This document shows positions 1-5,917 of a DNA stretch of 15,992 nucleotides, in pieces. The notes beneath the pieces are model-generated. The model was given only the letters and a program-made list of their open reading frames with translations, was not told where the DNA came from and ran no database searches. The stretch is from Acidimicrobiales bacterium (GTDB taxonomy: Bacteria; Actinomycetota; Acidimicrobiia; Acidimicrobiales; SHLQ01), in contig JABDJW010000062.1 of NCBI GenBank assembly GCA_013002375.1, positions 1 to 15,992 on the forward strand, read 5' to 3'. Positions within the stretch are counted from its first letter, which is position 1. Every line of letters starts with the position of its first letter. The translations under genes were made by a program, and so were the position numbers.

Positions 1-815
1 GGCATGGCCGCCAACCGTTCGAGGTCGGCGGGGAAGGGAGCGCCGGGAAGCTCAATGGCGACCTTGGCGTCGAGTTCGGGGTCGTGGGTGAGGATCGCAG
101 TTTCGAGATCGGTGATCGTCGCCGTCGGGTCGAGCCCGGTGGCTTCGATCAGGTTGGTGCGGAAGTCTTGGAGGGCTTGGAGGGCTTCGGTCTGCCGGCC
201 CGAGCGGTAGAGGCACAGCGCCTGACGAGTCGCGAGCCCCTCGCGCCAGGGGTGCTCGTCGGTCAGCGAGCTGAGTTCGATCAGTGCTTCTTCGAGGCGG
301 TCTTGGGCCAGCAACCCTTCGACGAGCAGCTCGGCCAGCACAACGCGCGTTTCCTCCAGGCGGGCCGCCCAGTTGCGAGCGGTCGGTACATCCTCGAACC
401 CGTCGAAGGGACGCCCTCGCCACAGCTCGAGCAGGCTACGGGCGTTGGTGGTGACCTCGGCCCAGTCGCTGCGGGCCGCGGCGCCGCGCACACCTTCGAG
501 ACCGATCTCGACCGCGTGGGCGTCGAGCTCGTTCACCTTCAGTTCGAGCGTGTAGCGATCCTCGGCGAAGCGGATGCGTTCGGGGTCGGCCAGCACGTTT
601 CGCAGGCGCGACACGTGCGATTGCAGGCTGTTGCGGGCGTTCGAAGGGGGCGTTTCGCCCCAGACTTCTTCGGCCAGTTCGTCCACCGAGCAGGCCTGCC
701 CGGCGCGGGCCGCGAGCGCGGCCAGGACGGCCCGCGCCTTGGGCCCACCGATCGGTGTATTGGTCCCGTCCACCTGGACTTGCAGTGGTCCGAGCACTTC
801 GACTCGCACGCTCAC
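1..815 (-). CDS. SARP/AfsR-type transcriptional regulator with BTAD domain (N-terminal part, cut by window edge)
   Basis: About 271 codons are present and the frame stays open to the left edge, so the C-terminus is missing. The first ~90 residues read as an OmpR-like winged helix: it opens with VEVLGPLQV, followed by GGPKARAVLAALAARAG, DELAEEVWGE, a recognition-helix stretch NSLQSHVSRLRNVL and a wing ending DRYTLEL. Residues ~95-245 match a bacterial transcriptional activation domain of stacked TPR-like helices (LLELWRGRPFDGF, LTDEHPWREGLATRQALCLYRSGR, ALQDFRTNLIEATGLDP). This order is the SARP signature of actinobacterial pathway activators. What follows BTAD (ATPase, TPR or nothing) is outside the window, so the target is unknown. 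I chose GTG at 815 because a TACGCT -10 box ends 6 nt upstream, as for other leaderless genes here. An in-frame ATG at 866 would add 17 residues but lacks a clear ribosome binding site and family similarity. Confidence 0.88.
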   Translation of the reverse strand, partial: MSVRVEVLGPLQVQVDGTNTPIGGPKARAVLAALAARAGQACSVDELAEEVWGETPPSNARNSLQSHVSRLRNVLADPERIRFAEDRYTLELKVNELDAHAVEIGLEGVRGAAARSDWAEVTTNARSLLELWRGRPFDGFEDVPTARNWAARLEETRVVLAELLVEGLLAQDRLEEALIELSSLTDEHPWREGLATRQALCLYRSGRQTEALQALQDFRTNLIEATGLDPTATITDLETAILTHDPELDAKVAIELPGAPFPADLERLAAM

Positions 816-827
816 GGCATCAGCGTA
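816..827 (-). promoter_or_regulatory. Leaderless promoter of the SARP gene
   Basis: On the minus strand TACGCT (827..822) fits the actinobacterial TANNNT -10 consensus and is followed by 6 nt (GATGCC) and then GTG at 815. Transcription would begin at or next to the start codon, giving a leaderless mRNA. No convincing -35 is seen. The same hexamer at the same distance precedes the genes at 7964 and 15479. Confidence 0.55.
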
Positions 828-905
828 GGGGGCGCCGACGTCACGGTCATCTTGTAACGCGGTCATCGTCGATCAGCGGTGGGTGGCGCACGGGCCGGGG
901 TCTGA

Positions 906-2126
906 TCAGAACGTGAGCACAGCCCGGAAGCCTCGGCCCAAGGCCACTTCGGCGGCCGACTTGCCACCCAGATCGACCTGCGCCGGTTGGTCGTCGTCGT
1001 CGCCCCAACACCACGCCTCGTTCCCCGGGCCCACGGCCCGGATGCCGCAGGTGCGGATGGCGCCGGCGGCAACGCCGACCCAGTCGTTGGCCGAGCCGAC
1101 CTGCACCGGGTCGAACTCGAACGCTCCGCTGGGCGGAATGAGGTGGTCGAGGTGGTTGACGATCGGCACGCCGACCTGGCCCCGGGCGTTCCACCCCCAG
1201 CACCACAGGGAGTCGTCGGTTTTGATCGCGCAGCCGTGGTGGGCGACGGCCCAAACGGCGAACCCGTCGCCCTCGAAGAGTCCCCAGGTCGCGCCGAGCG
1301 CCAGTTCGTTCCAGTCGGTGTCCGAGCCGATCTGGGTGAGGTTGGACACGTCAAGACCGTCTTCGATTCCCGCGCCGGTGCACCACATCGTGCCGTCGGC
1401 GCGCACTGCGCAGGTTTGGAGGTTGCCGAGTGCGATGTCGGTCCACTGGTGAGTGCCGATCTGGGTGGGCTGGAGTTGGCCAGGGTCGGGCGTGCCGGTG
1501 CCGAGTTGGCCGAAGTCGTTGGCGCCCCAGCACCACAGGGTCTGGTCGGTTTTGATGGCGCAGGTGTGGGCACCGCCGAGGTCGGGCACTTGCGGGAAGG
1601 CCACGTCGAACTGGTTGAAGTTGGCCGCCACGGTCTGCCAGGCGGTTGCGGCGCCGACTTGGGTGGGTGCGGTGCGGTTGGCTGTGGTGCCGTCGCCCAG
1701 TTGGCCGTAGTCGTTGGCGCCCCAGCACCACAGCGTCTGGTCGGTCTTGATGGCGCAGGAGTAGTCGTGGCCGGCTGCCACAGAGTGCCAGCCGGAACCT
1801 TGGGCTTGCGTGGGCACCGATCGGTCGGTCGTGGTGCCGTCGCCGAGCTGGGCGTTCTCGTTCGACCCCCAGCACCACAGCGTTTGGTCGTTGTGCCGAA
1901 CCTCGCAGGTGTGGTGGGTGCCGGCGTCGATGTCCGTCCAGAGTGCGCCGGTGCCGCCCGGCATGGTGATCGCGGCCGGCGTGGCGCGGTCGGTGGTGGT
2001 GCCGTCGCCGAGCTGGCCGACGTCGTTGTTGCCCCACGTGAAGGTCGTACAGCTCGAGGCGGTGAGTGCGGTCGCGACGAGTGCCGCCAGACGGGCGTTG
2101 CGTGCTGCGGTTGCCTTCGCTGTCAT
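906..2126 (-). CDS. Secreted RCC1-repeat beta-propeller protein, probable lipoprotein
   Basis: 406 residues. The N-terminus (ATAARNARLAALVATALTASSC) has a basic n-region, a hydrophobic core and a Cys at residue 26 in a relaxed lipobox (ASSC), so a secreted, possibly lipid-anchored protein is likely. The rest is seven RCC1-like repeats: WGNNDVGQLG, WGSNENAQLG, WGANDYGQLG, WGANDFGQLG, CTGAGIEDG, WGWNARGQVG and WGDDDDQP, ending in GRGFRAVLTF. Seven repeats are what one closed propeller needs. Repeats 2-7 each carry a paired-cysteine signature (C-x-[IV]-[KR] about ten residues before W-C-[WT]-G), which fits disulfide-stapled blades outside the cytoplasm. Bacterial RCC1 proteins are usually binding scaffolds; a ligand or GEF activity cannot be read here. 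The open frame continues upstream past 3000, but the signal peptide and promoter place the start at the ATG at 2126. No other gene shares its transcript with confidence. Confidence 0.85.
   Translation of the reverse strand: MTAKATAARNARLAALVATALTASSCTTFTWGNNDVGQLGDGTTTDRATPAAITMPGGTGALWTDIDAGTHHTCEVRHNDQTLWCWGSNENAQLGDGTTTDRSVPTQAQGSGWHSVAAGHDYSCAIKTDQTLWCWGANDYGQLGDGTTANRTAPTQVGAATAWQTVAANFNQFDVAFPQVPDLGGAHTCAIKTDQTLWCWGANDFGQLGTGTPDPGQLQPTQIGTHQWTDIALGNLQTCAVRADGTMWCTGAGIEDGLDVSNLTQIGSDTDWNELALGATWGLFEGDGFAVWAVAHHGCAIKTDDSLWCWGWNARGQVGVPIVNHLDHLIPPSGAFEFDPVQVGSANDWVGVAAGAIRTCGIRAVGPGNEAWCWGDDDDQPAQVDLGGKSAAEVALGRGFRAVLTF
1506..1759. repeat. Near-identical DNA repeats within the RCC1 gene
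   Basis: The 59-bp segments 1506-1564 and 1701-1759 differ at only three positions by eye (a/t, g/c, t/c) and lie about 195 bp apart. They encode the end of one blade and the start of the next in blades 3 and 4, both reading TLWCWGAND-[YF]-GQLG. Weaker copies of the core ccccagcaccacag occur near 1194 and 1866, and copies of gtggtgccgtcgcc near 1684, 1831 and 1997. This suggests recent duplication or gene conversion between blades. Confidence 0.8.
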
Positions 2127-2160
2127 CTCATGGCCCCGTTTCCCGCCGATCGCGACGGTA
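2123..2160 (-). promoter_or_regulatory. Promoter and start region of the RCC1 gene, with a two-codon mini-ORF on the start
   Basis: TACCGT (2160..2155) is a -10 candidate 28 nt before the ATG at 2126, predicting a leader of about 22 nt. A purine-rich GGCGGGAAACGGGG lies just before the start and may serve as the ribosome binding site. An earlier ATG (2131..2129) reads ATG-AGA-TGA, so its stop overlaps the RCC1 start as ATGA. No good -35 is seen. Confidence 0.4.
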
Positions 2161-2179
2161 CCAGTGCGGGTGTGGTTGT

Positions 2180-2202
2180 GCGCTGGGCTCACAAGGCAGC
2201 GC
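2180..2202 (-). terminator. Hairpin directly after the DUF222-HNH stop codon
   Basis: GCGCTG (2180-2185) pairs with CAGCGC (2197-2202) across an 11-nt loop, immediately downstream of the TAG at 2203-2205 on the minus strand. There is no T-tract, so it is only a candidate terminator of the kind common in high-GC genomes. It would separate the HNH gene from the RCC1 promoter 20 bp further on. Confidence 0.4.
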
Positions 2203-3633
2203 CTACGAACCCCTCGGTCGGGGTGGTGGGGTTTCGTTGGGGGTGGCGGGCCGGGTGGTCCAGGTGGTCCGCGGTCGGCCGGCTGGGTTCGCTGGGCCTG
2301 ATGGGGCGGCGCGCTCTGTACCCGGTGGGGCGGCTTTGGTCTTCGACCGGCTCGGGTCGGTGGAAGCGGCTCGGTTGTGGCCGGGTTTTCGCTCGCCCGG
2401 CGGGGCCGGTCCGGCTCGTTCGAGGGTGAGGTTGTTGTCGTGAACATGGTGGTGACAGGACTGGCAGAGGAGGGCCATCTCGTCCACGTCGGTTTTGCCC
2501 TTGTCGGGGGCGTTCCACGGCAGCAGATGGTGGGCTTCGCACAGGAGGTAGTGCGCCCTACAGAGGACGCAGCCGCCATCGCGGGCGATGAGGGCCTTGA
2601 ACTGCGCGGCGGTGGTGGTGCGCAGCTTCCTTCCCTGCCACAAGACTTCGCCGGTTTGGTCGAACGCCGCGGCGATGACATCTGCATTGCACATGAATCG
2701 TTCCAGCACCGATTGGGGGAGGGGCCCTCCGCCGGCCAGTTCGGCTCGGGATATGTCGCCGGTGTCGGGGTCGAGGCTGAGCGATGCGAACACGGTTGGG
2801 CGGCCGGTGTCGGCCCGGGCCGCGAGCTTCTTGGCGGCACCGGTCTCGTCGTCATTGTTTTCGGTCGTGCGTGTGATGCGGCTGACGAATGCGTCGAACA
2901 ACCGTTGGAGGTGGGTGGTGGCGTGTTTGGCACCAGGCAGATCGCGGCCGCCCGCGGCCTGGTAGGCGGCTTGGGCGTCTTTGACCATCTGGTTCCAGAT
3001 CGCGTCGATGGTCGAGTCGTCGCCCTCGACCATGATCGCGGCGTTGCCGTGTTTGGTTTCGAACTGCCTCGCTCCACGGGTTCGCCGTTGTTTCTGGTAG
3101 CGGGTTTCGGTCTTGTCCGGATCCTCGTGGTTGTTCAACCACGTGCGCACGATGTCACCGGCTTGGTCGACCGGGGCATCCTCGATATCAGCGATCAACT
3201 GCTCATCTTCGGCCGCCGCACCGTCGGACTTGTCTGAGGCATCGGCGATGGCGTCGACCTTTTCGTCGTTGAGCGAACCGTCCCGGAGTTTGTCGCCCAG
3301 CTTCGGGTTCTTCCGCACCGCCTTGGCCCGCTTGGTCTTCTAGCGAACCGTGCGCTTGGAGCCGCCGCCCCGCCGCGACAACCCGTCGATGTCGCGATCG
3401 GTGGCACCATCATCGATCGCCGAAGCCAACACGCCCGCTTCGTAGGCATCGAGGTGACCGCGCAGTACTCCGAGCTCGACCATCGACCGGGCACGCGGGA
3501 ACGAATCGAGATGCGAGACCACCAAATCCGCGATCGCGCCCGTCGACGGCGACGCAGCACTGCCGGTGCGCGTGGTGCCGGTGCCCTCACCAACCGGCTC
3601 CCGACCGGCCTCAACGGGATCAAACAACTCCAT
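2203..3633 (-). pseudogene. DUF222-HNH endonuclease (REP13E12-type), interrupted by an in-frame amber codon
   Basis: The full frame is 476 codons from ATG at 3633. A TAG at 3342..3340 is codon 98 and splits it into a 97-residue N-terminal piece ending GGGSKRTVR and a 3' part beginning KTKRAKAVRKNP. Both are in the same frame with no length change, and together they read as one DUF222 protein. The C-terminal half carries an intact HNH nuclease: CVLC, then EAHHLLPW, then LCQSCHHHVHD, i.e. two Cys pairs for zinc and the catalytic histidine region. The last ~65 residues are low-complexity and Pro/Arg/Thr-rich. Members of this family are abundant, often repeated, and of unclear physiological role in actinobacteria. 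A restart at GTG 3318 could give a 371-residue protein with most of DUF222 and the HNH domain, so partial function is possible. A base-calling error could also explain the stop. No recoding signal is seen. Confidence 0.8.
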
Positions 3634-3645
3634 ACCCACAACCTA
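3634..3645 (-). promoter_or_regulatory. Leaderless promoter of the DUF222-HNH gene
   Basis: TAGGTT (3645..3640) is followed by GTGGGT and then the ATG at 3633. The 6-nt gap matches the other leaderless starts and favours this ATG over the GTG at 3639, which lies between the -10 and the ATG. Confidence 0.5.
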
Positions 3646-3671
3646 CTGATGGGGTGTGACACTCTTCAGAA

Positions 3672-3712
3672 CGTTGCAATTCCAACGATGAACGGGCGCT
3701 CCCACTCGTTCA
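3672..3712. repeat. Two short inverted repeats in a divergent intergenic region
   Basis: CGTTG (3672-3676) and CAACG (3683-3687) flank 6 nt. TGAACG (3689-3694) and CGTTCA (3707-3712) flank 12 nt. Both lie between the divergent HNH and phosphatase-fold genes, so they could be operators or RNA hairpins. Arms this short can arise by chance. Confidence 0.3.
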
Positions 3713-3746
3713 CCGATTGCCCATCGACGGGAGGCCTCGGCGGTCA

Positions 3747-3800
3747 TAGGATCGCCGGCAGAGGTTGGTCAGGCGGACGGGCCCAGGACGCGGGAGACTT
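3747..3800 (+). promoter_or_regulatory. Candidate -10 box and ribosome binding site of the secreted phosphatase-fold gene
   Basis: TAGGAT (3747-3752) fits TANNNT and predicts a start of transcription near 3759. A GGGAGA motif lies about 6 nt before the ATG at 3804 and supports that start over the in-frame start at 3765. No matching -35 was found. Confidence 0.4.
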
Positions 3801-3803
3801 GTC

Positions 3804-5060
3804 ATGCGTACGACGCGACTCGTGAGTTTCGGGGCGGTCTTCGTGCTGCTCGCTTCGTTGTTGGCCACACCGGCATCAGCGAGCCGGCGCGAACGGATCG
3901 ATCCGGTTCGGTTCGCGACCTACAACGTGTCGCTGAATCGAACGTTCGAGGGCGAACTGTTCGAGCATCTGAGCGAGGCCTACGACGGCACCGATCCCGA
4001 CATCTCCGATCTCGCCCTGCGCCGGTGGCAGATCGCCAACGTGGCCGAGGTCATCCAGCGCACCCGACCCGACGTCATCCTCCTGAACGAGTTCGACTAC
4101 GACCCGACCGGTCAGTCGATCGATCTGTTCCGCTCCAACTACCTCGAGGTCGGCCAGAACGGGGCCGACCCGCTCGAGTACCCCTACGTGTTCGTGGCCG
4201 AATCGAACACCGGGGTGCCCAGCGGCGTCGACCTGAACGGCGATGGCACGGTCGGCGGCCCCGACGATGCCTACGGCTTCGGGTTCTTCCCCGGCCAGTT
4301 CGGCATGGCGGTGCTGTCGAAGTACCCGATCGATCTCGACGGCGTGCGCACCTTCCAGAAGTTCCTGTGGAAGGACATGCCCGGGAATCTGATTCCCGAG
4401 GGCTTCTACTCCGATGCAGCGCTGGAGGTGTTCCGGCTCTCGTCGAAGTCGCACTGGGATGTGCCCATCGAGATCGGCCGTCGCACGGTGCATCTGCTGG
4501 CCAGCCATCCGACCCCGCCGGTGTTCGATGGTCCGGAGGATCGCAACGGTCGCCGCAACCATGACGAGATTCGGTTCTGGGCGGACTACATCCGGCCGAG
4601 CGCGAGCCGCTACATCTACGACGACGAGGGCCGCACCGGTGGGCTGCGGGGCCGTGACCGGTTCGTGATCGTCGGCGATCAGAACGCCGATCCGCTCGAT
4701 GGCGATTCCGTCCCGGGCGCCATCGATCAGCTGCTCGACAACGGCAAGATCCGCAAGGTTCGTCCCGCGAGCCTCGGCGGTGTCGCGGCGGCCGAACAGG
4801 GTGGCGCCAACGACGATCACCAGTCGAACCCGGCCTACGACACCGCCGACTTCAACGACAGTGGTCCCGGCAACCTCCGGGTCGATTATGTGCTGCCGAG
4901 CAAGCGGATGAAGGTCCGCGACACCGGCGTCTTCTGGCCCGCCCCCGACGATCCGCTGTCGCGGCTGACCGGCGAGTTCGACTTCCCGCAGTTCGAGCGC
5001 GACGGCATCGGCTACCCGACGTCGGATCATCGCCTGGTCTGGGTCGATCTTCGCCCGTAG
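3804..5060 (+). CDS. Secreted endonuclease/exonuclease/phosphatase-family protein
   Basis: 418 residues with a clear Sec signal peptide (MRTTRLVSFGAVFVLLASLL, cleavage after ASA near residue 27). The mature part shows the DNase I-like fold in order: FATYNVSLNR (37-46), the catalytic metal-binding Glu in ILLNEFDY (E96), ASHPTPP with His 235, IVGDQNADP (D292, N294), LRVDYVLPS (D361) and the terminal SDHRLVWVD with the catalytic Asp-His (408-409). The family cleaves phosphodiesters or phosphomonoesters in nucleic acids, lipids or inositol phosphates; the substrate cannot be told here. An insert at 143-154 (DLNGDGTVGGPD) has the spacing of an EF-hand or dockerin calcium loop. The start is set by the signal peptide and the GGGAGA site. 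The flavodoxin gene follows after 60 bp with a hairpin between, so an operon is not assured. Confidence 0.85.
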   Translation: MRTTRLVSFGAVFVLLASLLATPASASRRERIDPVRFATYNVSLNRTFEGELFEHLSEAYDGTDPDISDLALRRWQIANVAEVIQRTRPDVILLNEFDYDPTGQSIDLFRSNYLEVGQNGADPLEYPYVFVAESNTGVPSGVDLNGDGTVGGPDDAYGFGFFPGQFGMAVLSKYPIDLDGVRTFQKFLWKDMPGNLIPEGFYSDAALEVFRLSSKSHWDVPIEIGRRTVHLLASHPTPPVFDGPEDRNGRRNHDEIRFWADYIRPSASRYIYDDEGRTGGLRGRDRFVIVGDQNADPLDGDSVPGAIDQLLDNGKIRKVRPASLGGVAAAEQGGANDDHQSNPAYDTADFNDSGPGNLRVDYVLPSKRMKVRDTGVFWPAPDDPLSRLTGEFDFPQFERDGIGYPTSDHRLVWVDLRP

Positions 5061-5068
5061 CTCGCGCA

Positions 5069-5104
5069 GTCGGGACTTCGGCCCCTGGGCCGGTTCGCCC
5101 CGAC
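5069..5104 (+). terminator. Nested GC hairpin between the phosphatase-fold and flavodoxin genes
   Basis: Outer arms GTCGGG (5069-5074) and CCCGAC (5099-5104) enclose an inner stem CGGCC/GGCCG (5079-5083 with 5088-5092). It lies just after the stop at 5060 and ends 16 nt before the next start. There is no T-tract, so attenuation or partial termination is as likely as full termination. Confidence 0.4.
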
Positions 5105-5120
5105 GGCGGACACTCGTCGC

Positions 5121-5672
5121 ATGAGCGAACCGAGCATTCTCCTGGCGTACCACTCGGGCGAGGGCCAGACGGCCAAGATCGCCGAGCGGATCGAAGCGAC
5201 CCTGGTCGCGGCGGGCGCGTCGGTCACCCGGGTGGTGGCCGAACAGGCCCCCGCACCGGCGGGCTTCGACGGTGTGATCGCCGGCGATTCGATCCACGCC
5301 GGTCGCCACAGCAAGGAACTCAGCGGCTACGTCGAGGCGCACGCCGGGGCCCTGAACCGGCTGCCGGTCGGTCTGTTCCAGGTGAGCCTCACGTCGGCCA
5401 ACCCCGACGAGGAGCACAGCGCCATCGCGACCGGAATGGTGAAGGACTTCCTGGAGGCGACCGAGCTCGATCCCGACATCGTCGGCCTGTTCGCCGGCGC
5501 GCTGGCCTACACCCGCTACGGGTTCTTCAAGCGGAACCTGCTGAAGCGGATCACTGCCAAGGAGGGCGGCGACACCGACACCTCGGTCGATCACGAATAC
5601 ACCGACTGGGATGCCGTCGAACACTTCGCCACCGACGTCCTCGCGTTGGTCCGCACCTCGGCCGAGGGTTGA
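5121..5672 (+). CDS. hemG: HemG-like flavodoxin (putative menaquinone-dependent protoporphyrinogen IX dehydrogenase)
   Basis: 183 residues, close to the ~181 of E. coli HemG. The FMN phosphate loop is SGEGQT (12-17) after strand ILLAYH. The body follows HemG closely: VIAGDSIHAGRHS, a VSLTSANPDE segment, and the long HemG insertion AGALAYTRYGFFKRNLL (125-141) ending GGDTDT and YTDW near 149-163. HemG oxidises protoporphyrinogen IX to protoporphyrin IX and passes electrons to the quinone pool at the cytoplasmic face of the membrane. The long insertion separates HemG from electron-shuttle flavodoxins. No other haem gene is in the window. The ATG at 5121 has only a distant purine stretch upstream; GACACT 6 nt before it is a poor -10 match. 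A general HemG-type flavodoxin with another substrate remains possible, since most actinobacteria make haem through HemY/CgoX-type oxidases. Confidence 0.75.
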   Translation: MSEPSILLAYHSGEGQTAKIAERIEATLVAAGASVTRVVAEQAPAPAGFDGVIAGDSIHAGRHSKELSGYVEAHAGALNRLPVGLFQVSLTSANPDEEHSAIATGMVKDFLEATELDPDIVGLFAGALAYTRYGFFKRNLLKRITAKEGGDTDTSVDHEYTDWDAVEHFATDVLALVRTSAEG

Positions 5673-5678
5673 TCAACC
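5667..5678. repeat. Perfect 12-bp palindrome over the flavodoxin stop codon
   Basis: GGTTGATCAACC is a perfect palindrome containing the TGA stop at 5670-5672. With no loop it is a poor RNA terminator, but it could be a DNA-binding site. It may be chance. Confidence 0.3.
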
Positions 5679-5742
5679 AGCCATGAACTCGGCGGCACGA
5701 CGCTCGCCGATTGACGCGCGCGCTACGGTCGCGTGAACGTCG

Positions 5743-5764
5743 GACAGATCCGCCAGAGAATCTG
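5743..5764 (-). terminator. Hairpin at the 3' end of tRNA-Pro
   Basis: GACAGAT (5743-5749) is complementary to ATCTGTC (5760-5766) across a 10-nt loop, so on the minus strand a 7-bp hairpin begins right at the tRNA 3' end; its first base pair uses the last acceptor base. No T-tract follows. It could be a terminator or a 3' processing signal. Confidence 0.4.
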
Positions 5765-5838
<74 letters not shown>

Positions 5839-5848
5839 TAAGCCCGCC

Positions 5849-5877
5849 AGGCTACCGCGTCACCGCTGATCTGCCTA
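5849..5877 (-). promoter_or_regulatory. Promoter of tRNA-Pro
   Basis: TAGCCT (5854..5849) is a -10 box with TAGGCA (5877..5872, four of six matches to TTGACA) 17 nt upstream as the -35. Transcription would begin near 5842, a few bases before the mature tRNA end at 5838. Confidence 0.5.
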
Positions 5878-5905
5878 CGGAGGAAACCGGTCGGGCGCGA
5901 GCCAC

Positions 5906-5917
5906 TACCTTCGGGGC
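5906..5917 (+). promoter_or_regulatory. Leaderless promoter of the sulfatase gene
   Basis: TACCTT (5906-5911) is followed by CGGGGC and the ATG at 5918. The 6-nt gap predicts transcription from the start codon. The GGAGG-like stretch at 5880-5884 is more than 30 nt upstream and cannot be the ribosome binding site. Confidence 0.55.

Noticed and set aside
816..866. Alternative SARP start at ATG 866
   Set aside because: It would add 17 residues without family similarity and has no clear ribosome binding site, while GTG 815 has a correctly spaced -10 box and begins at the conserved domain edge.
1194..1880. Repeated ccccagcaccacag units as a possible CRISPR array
   Set aside because: The spacing follows the protein blade period, the intervening sequence codes for conserved propeller residues, and the repeats diverge as coding repeats do.
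906..3077. One 723-codon protein joining the RCC1 repeats to an upstream extension
   Set aside because: The upstream part overlaps the DUF222-HNH gene in another frame and is compositionally meaningless; the signal peptide and promoter place the start at 2126.
3340..3342. Recoding of the stop in the DUF222 gene by the Sec machinery
   Set aside because: The codon is TAG, not TGA, no SECIS-like hairpin is evident just after it, and no pyrrolysine genes are seen. Nonsense mutation or sequencing error is simpler.
3876..5624. Long open frame on the minus strand opposite the phosphatase-fold and flavodoxin genes (582 codons)
   Set aside because: It runs antisense to two well-recognised genes, shows no family motif and has the Val/Gly/Arg-rich composition of a GC-rich antisense shadow.
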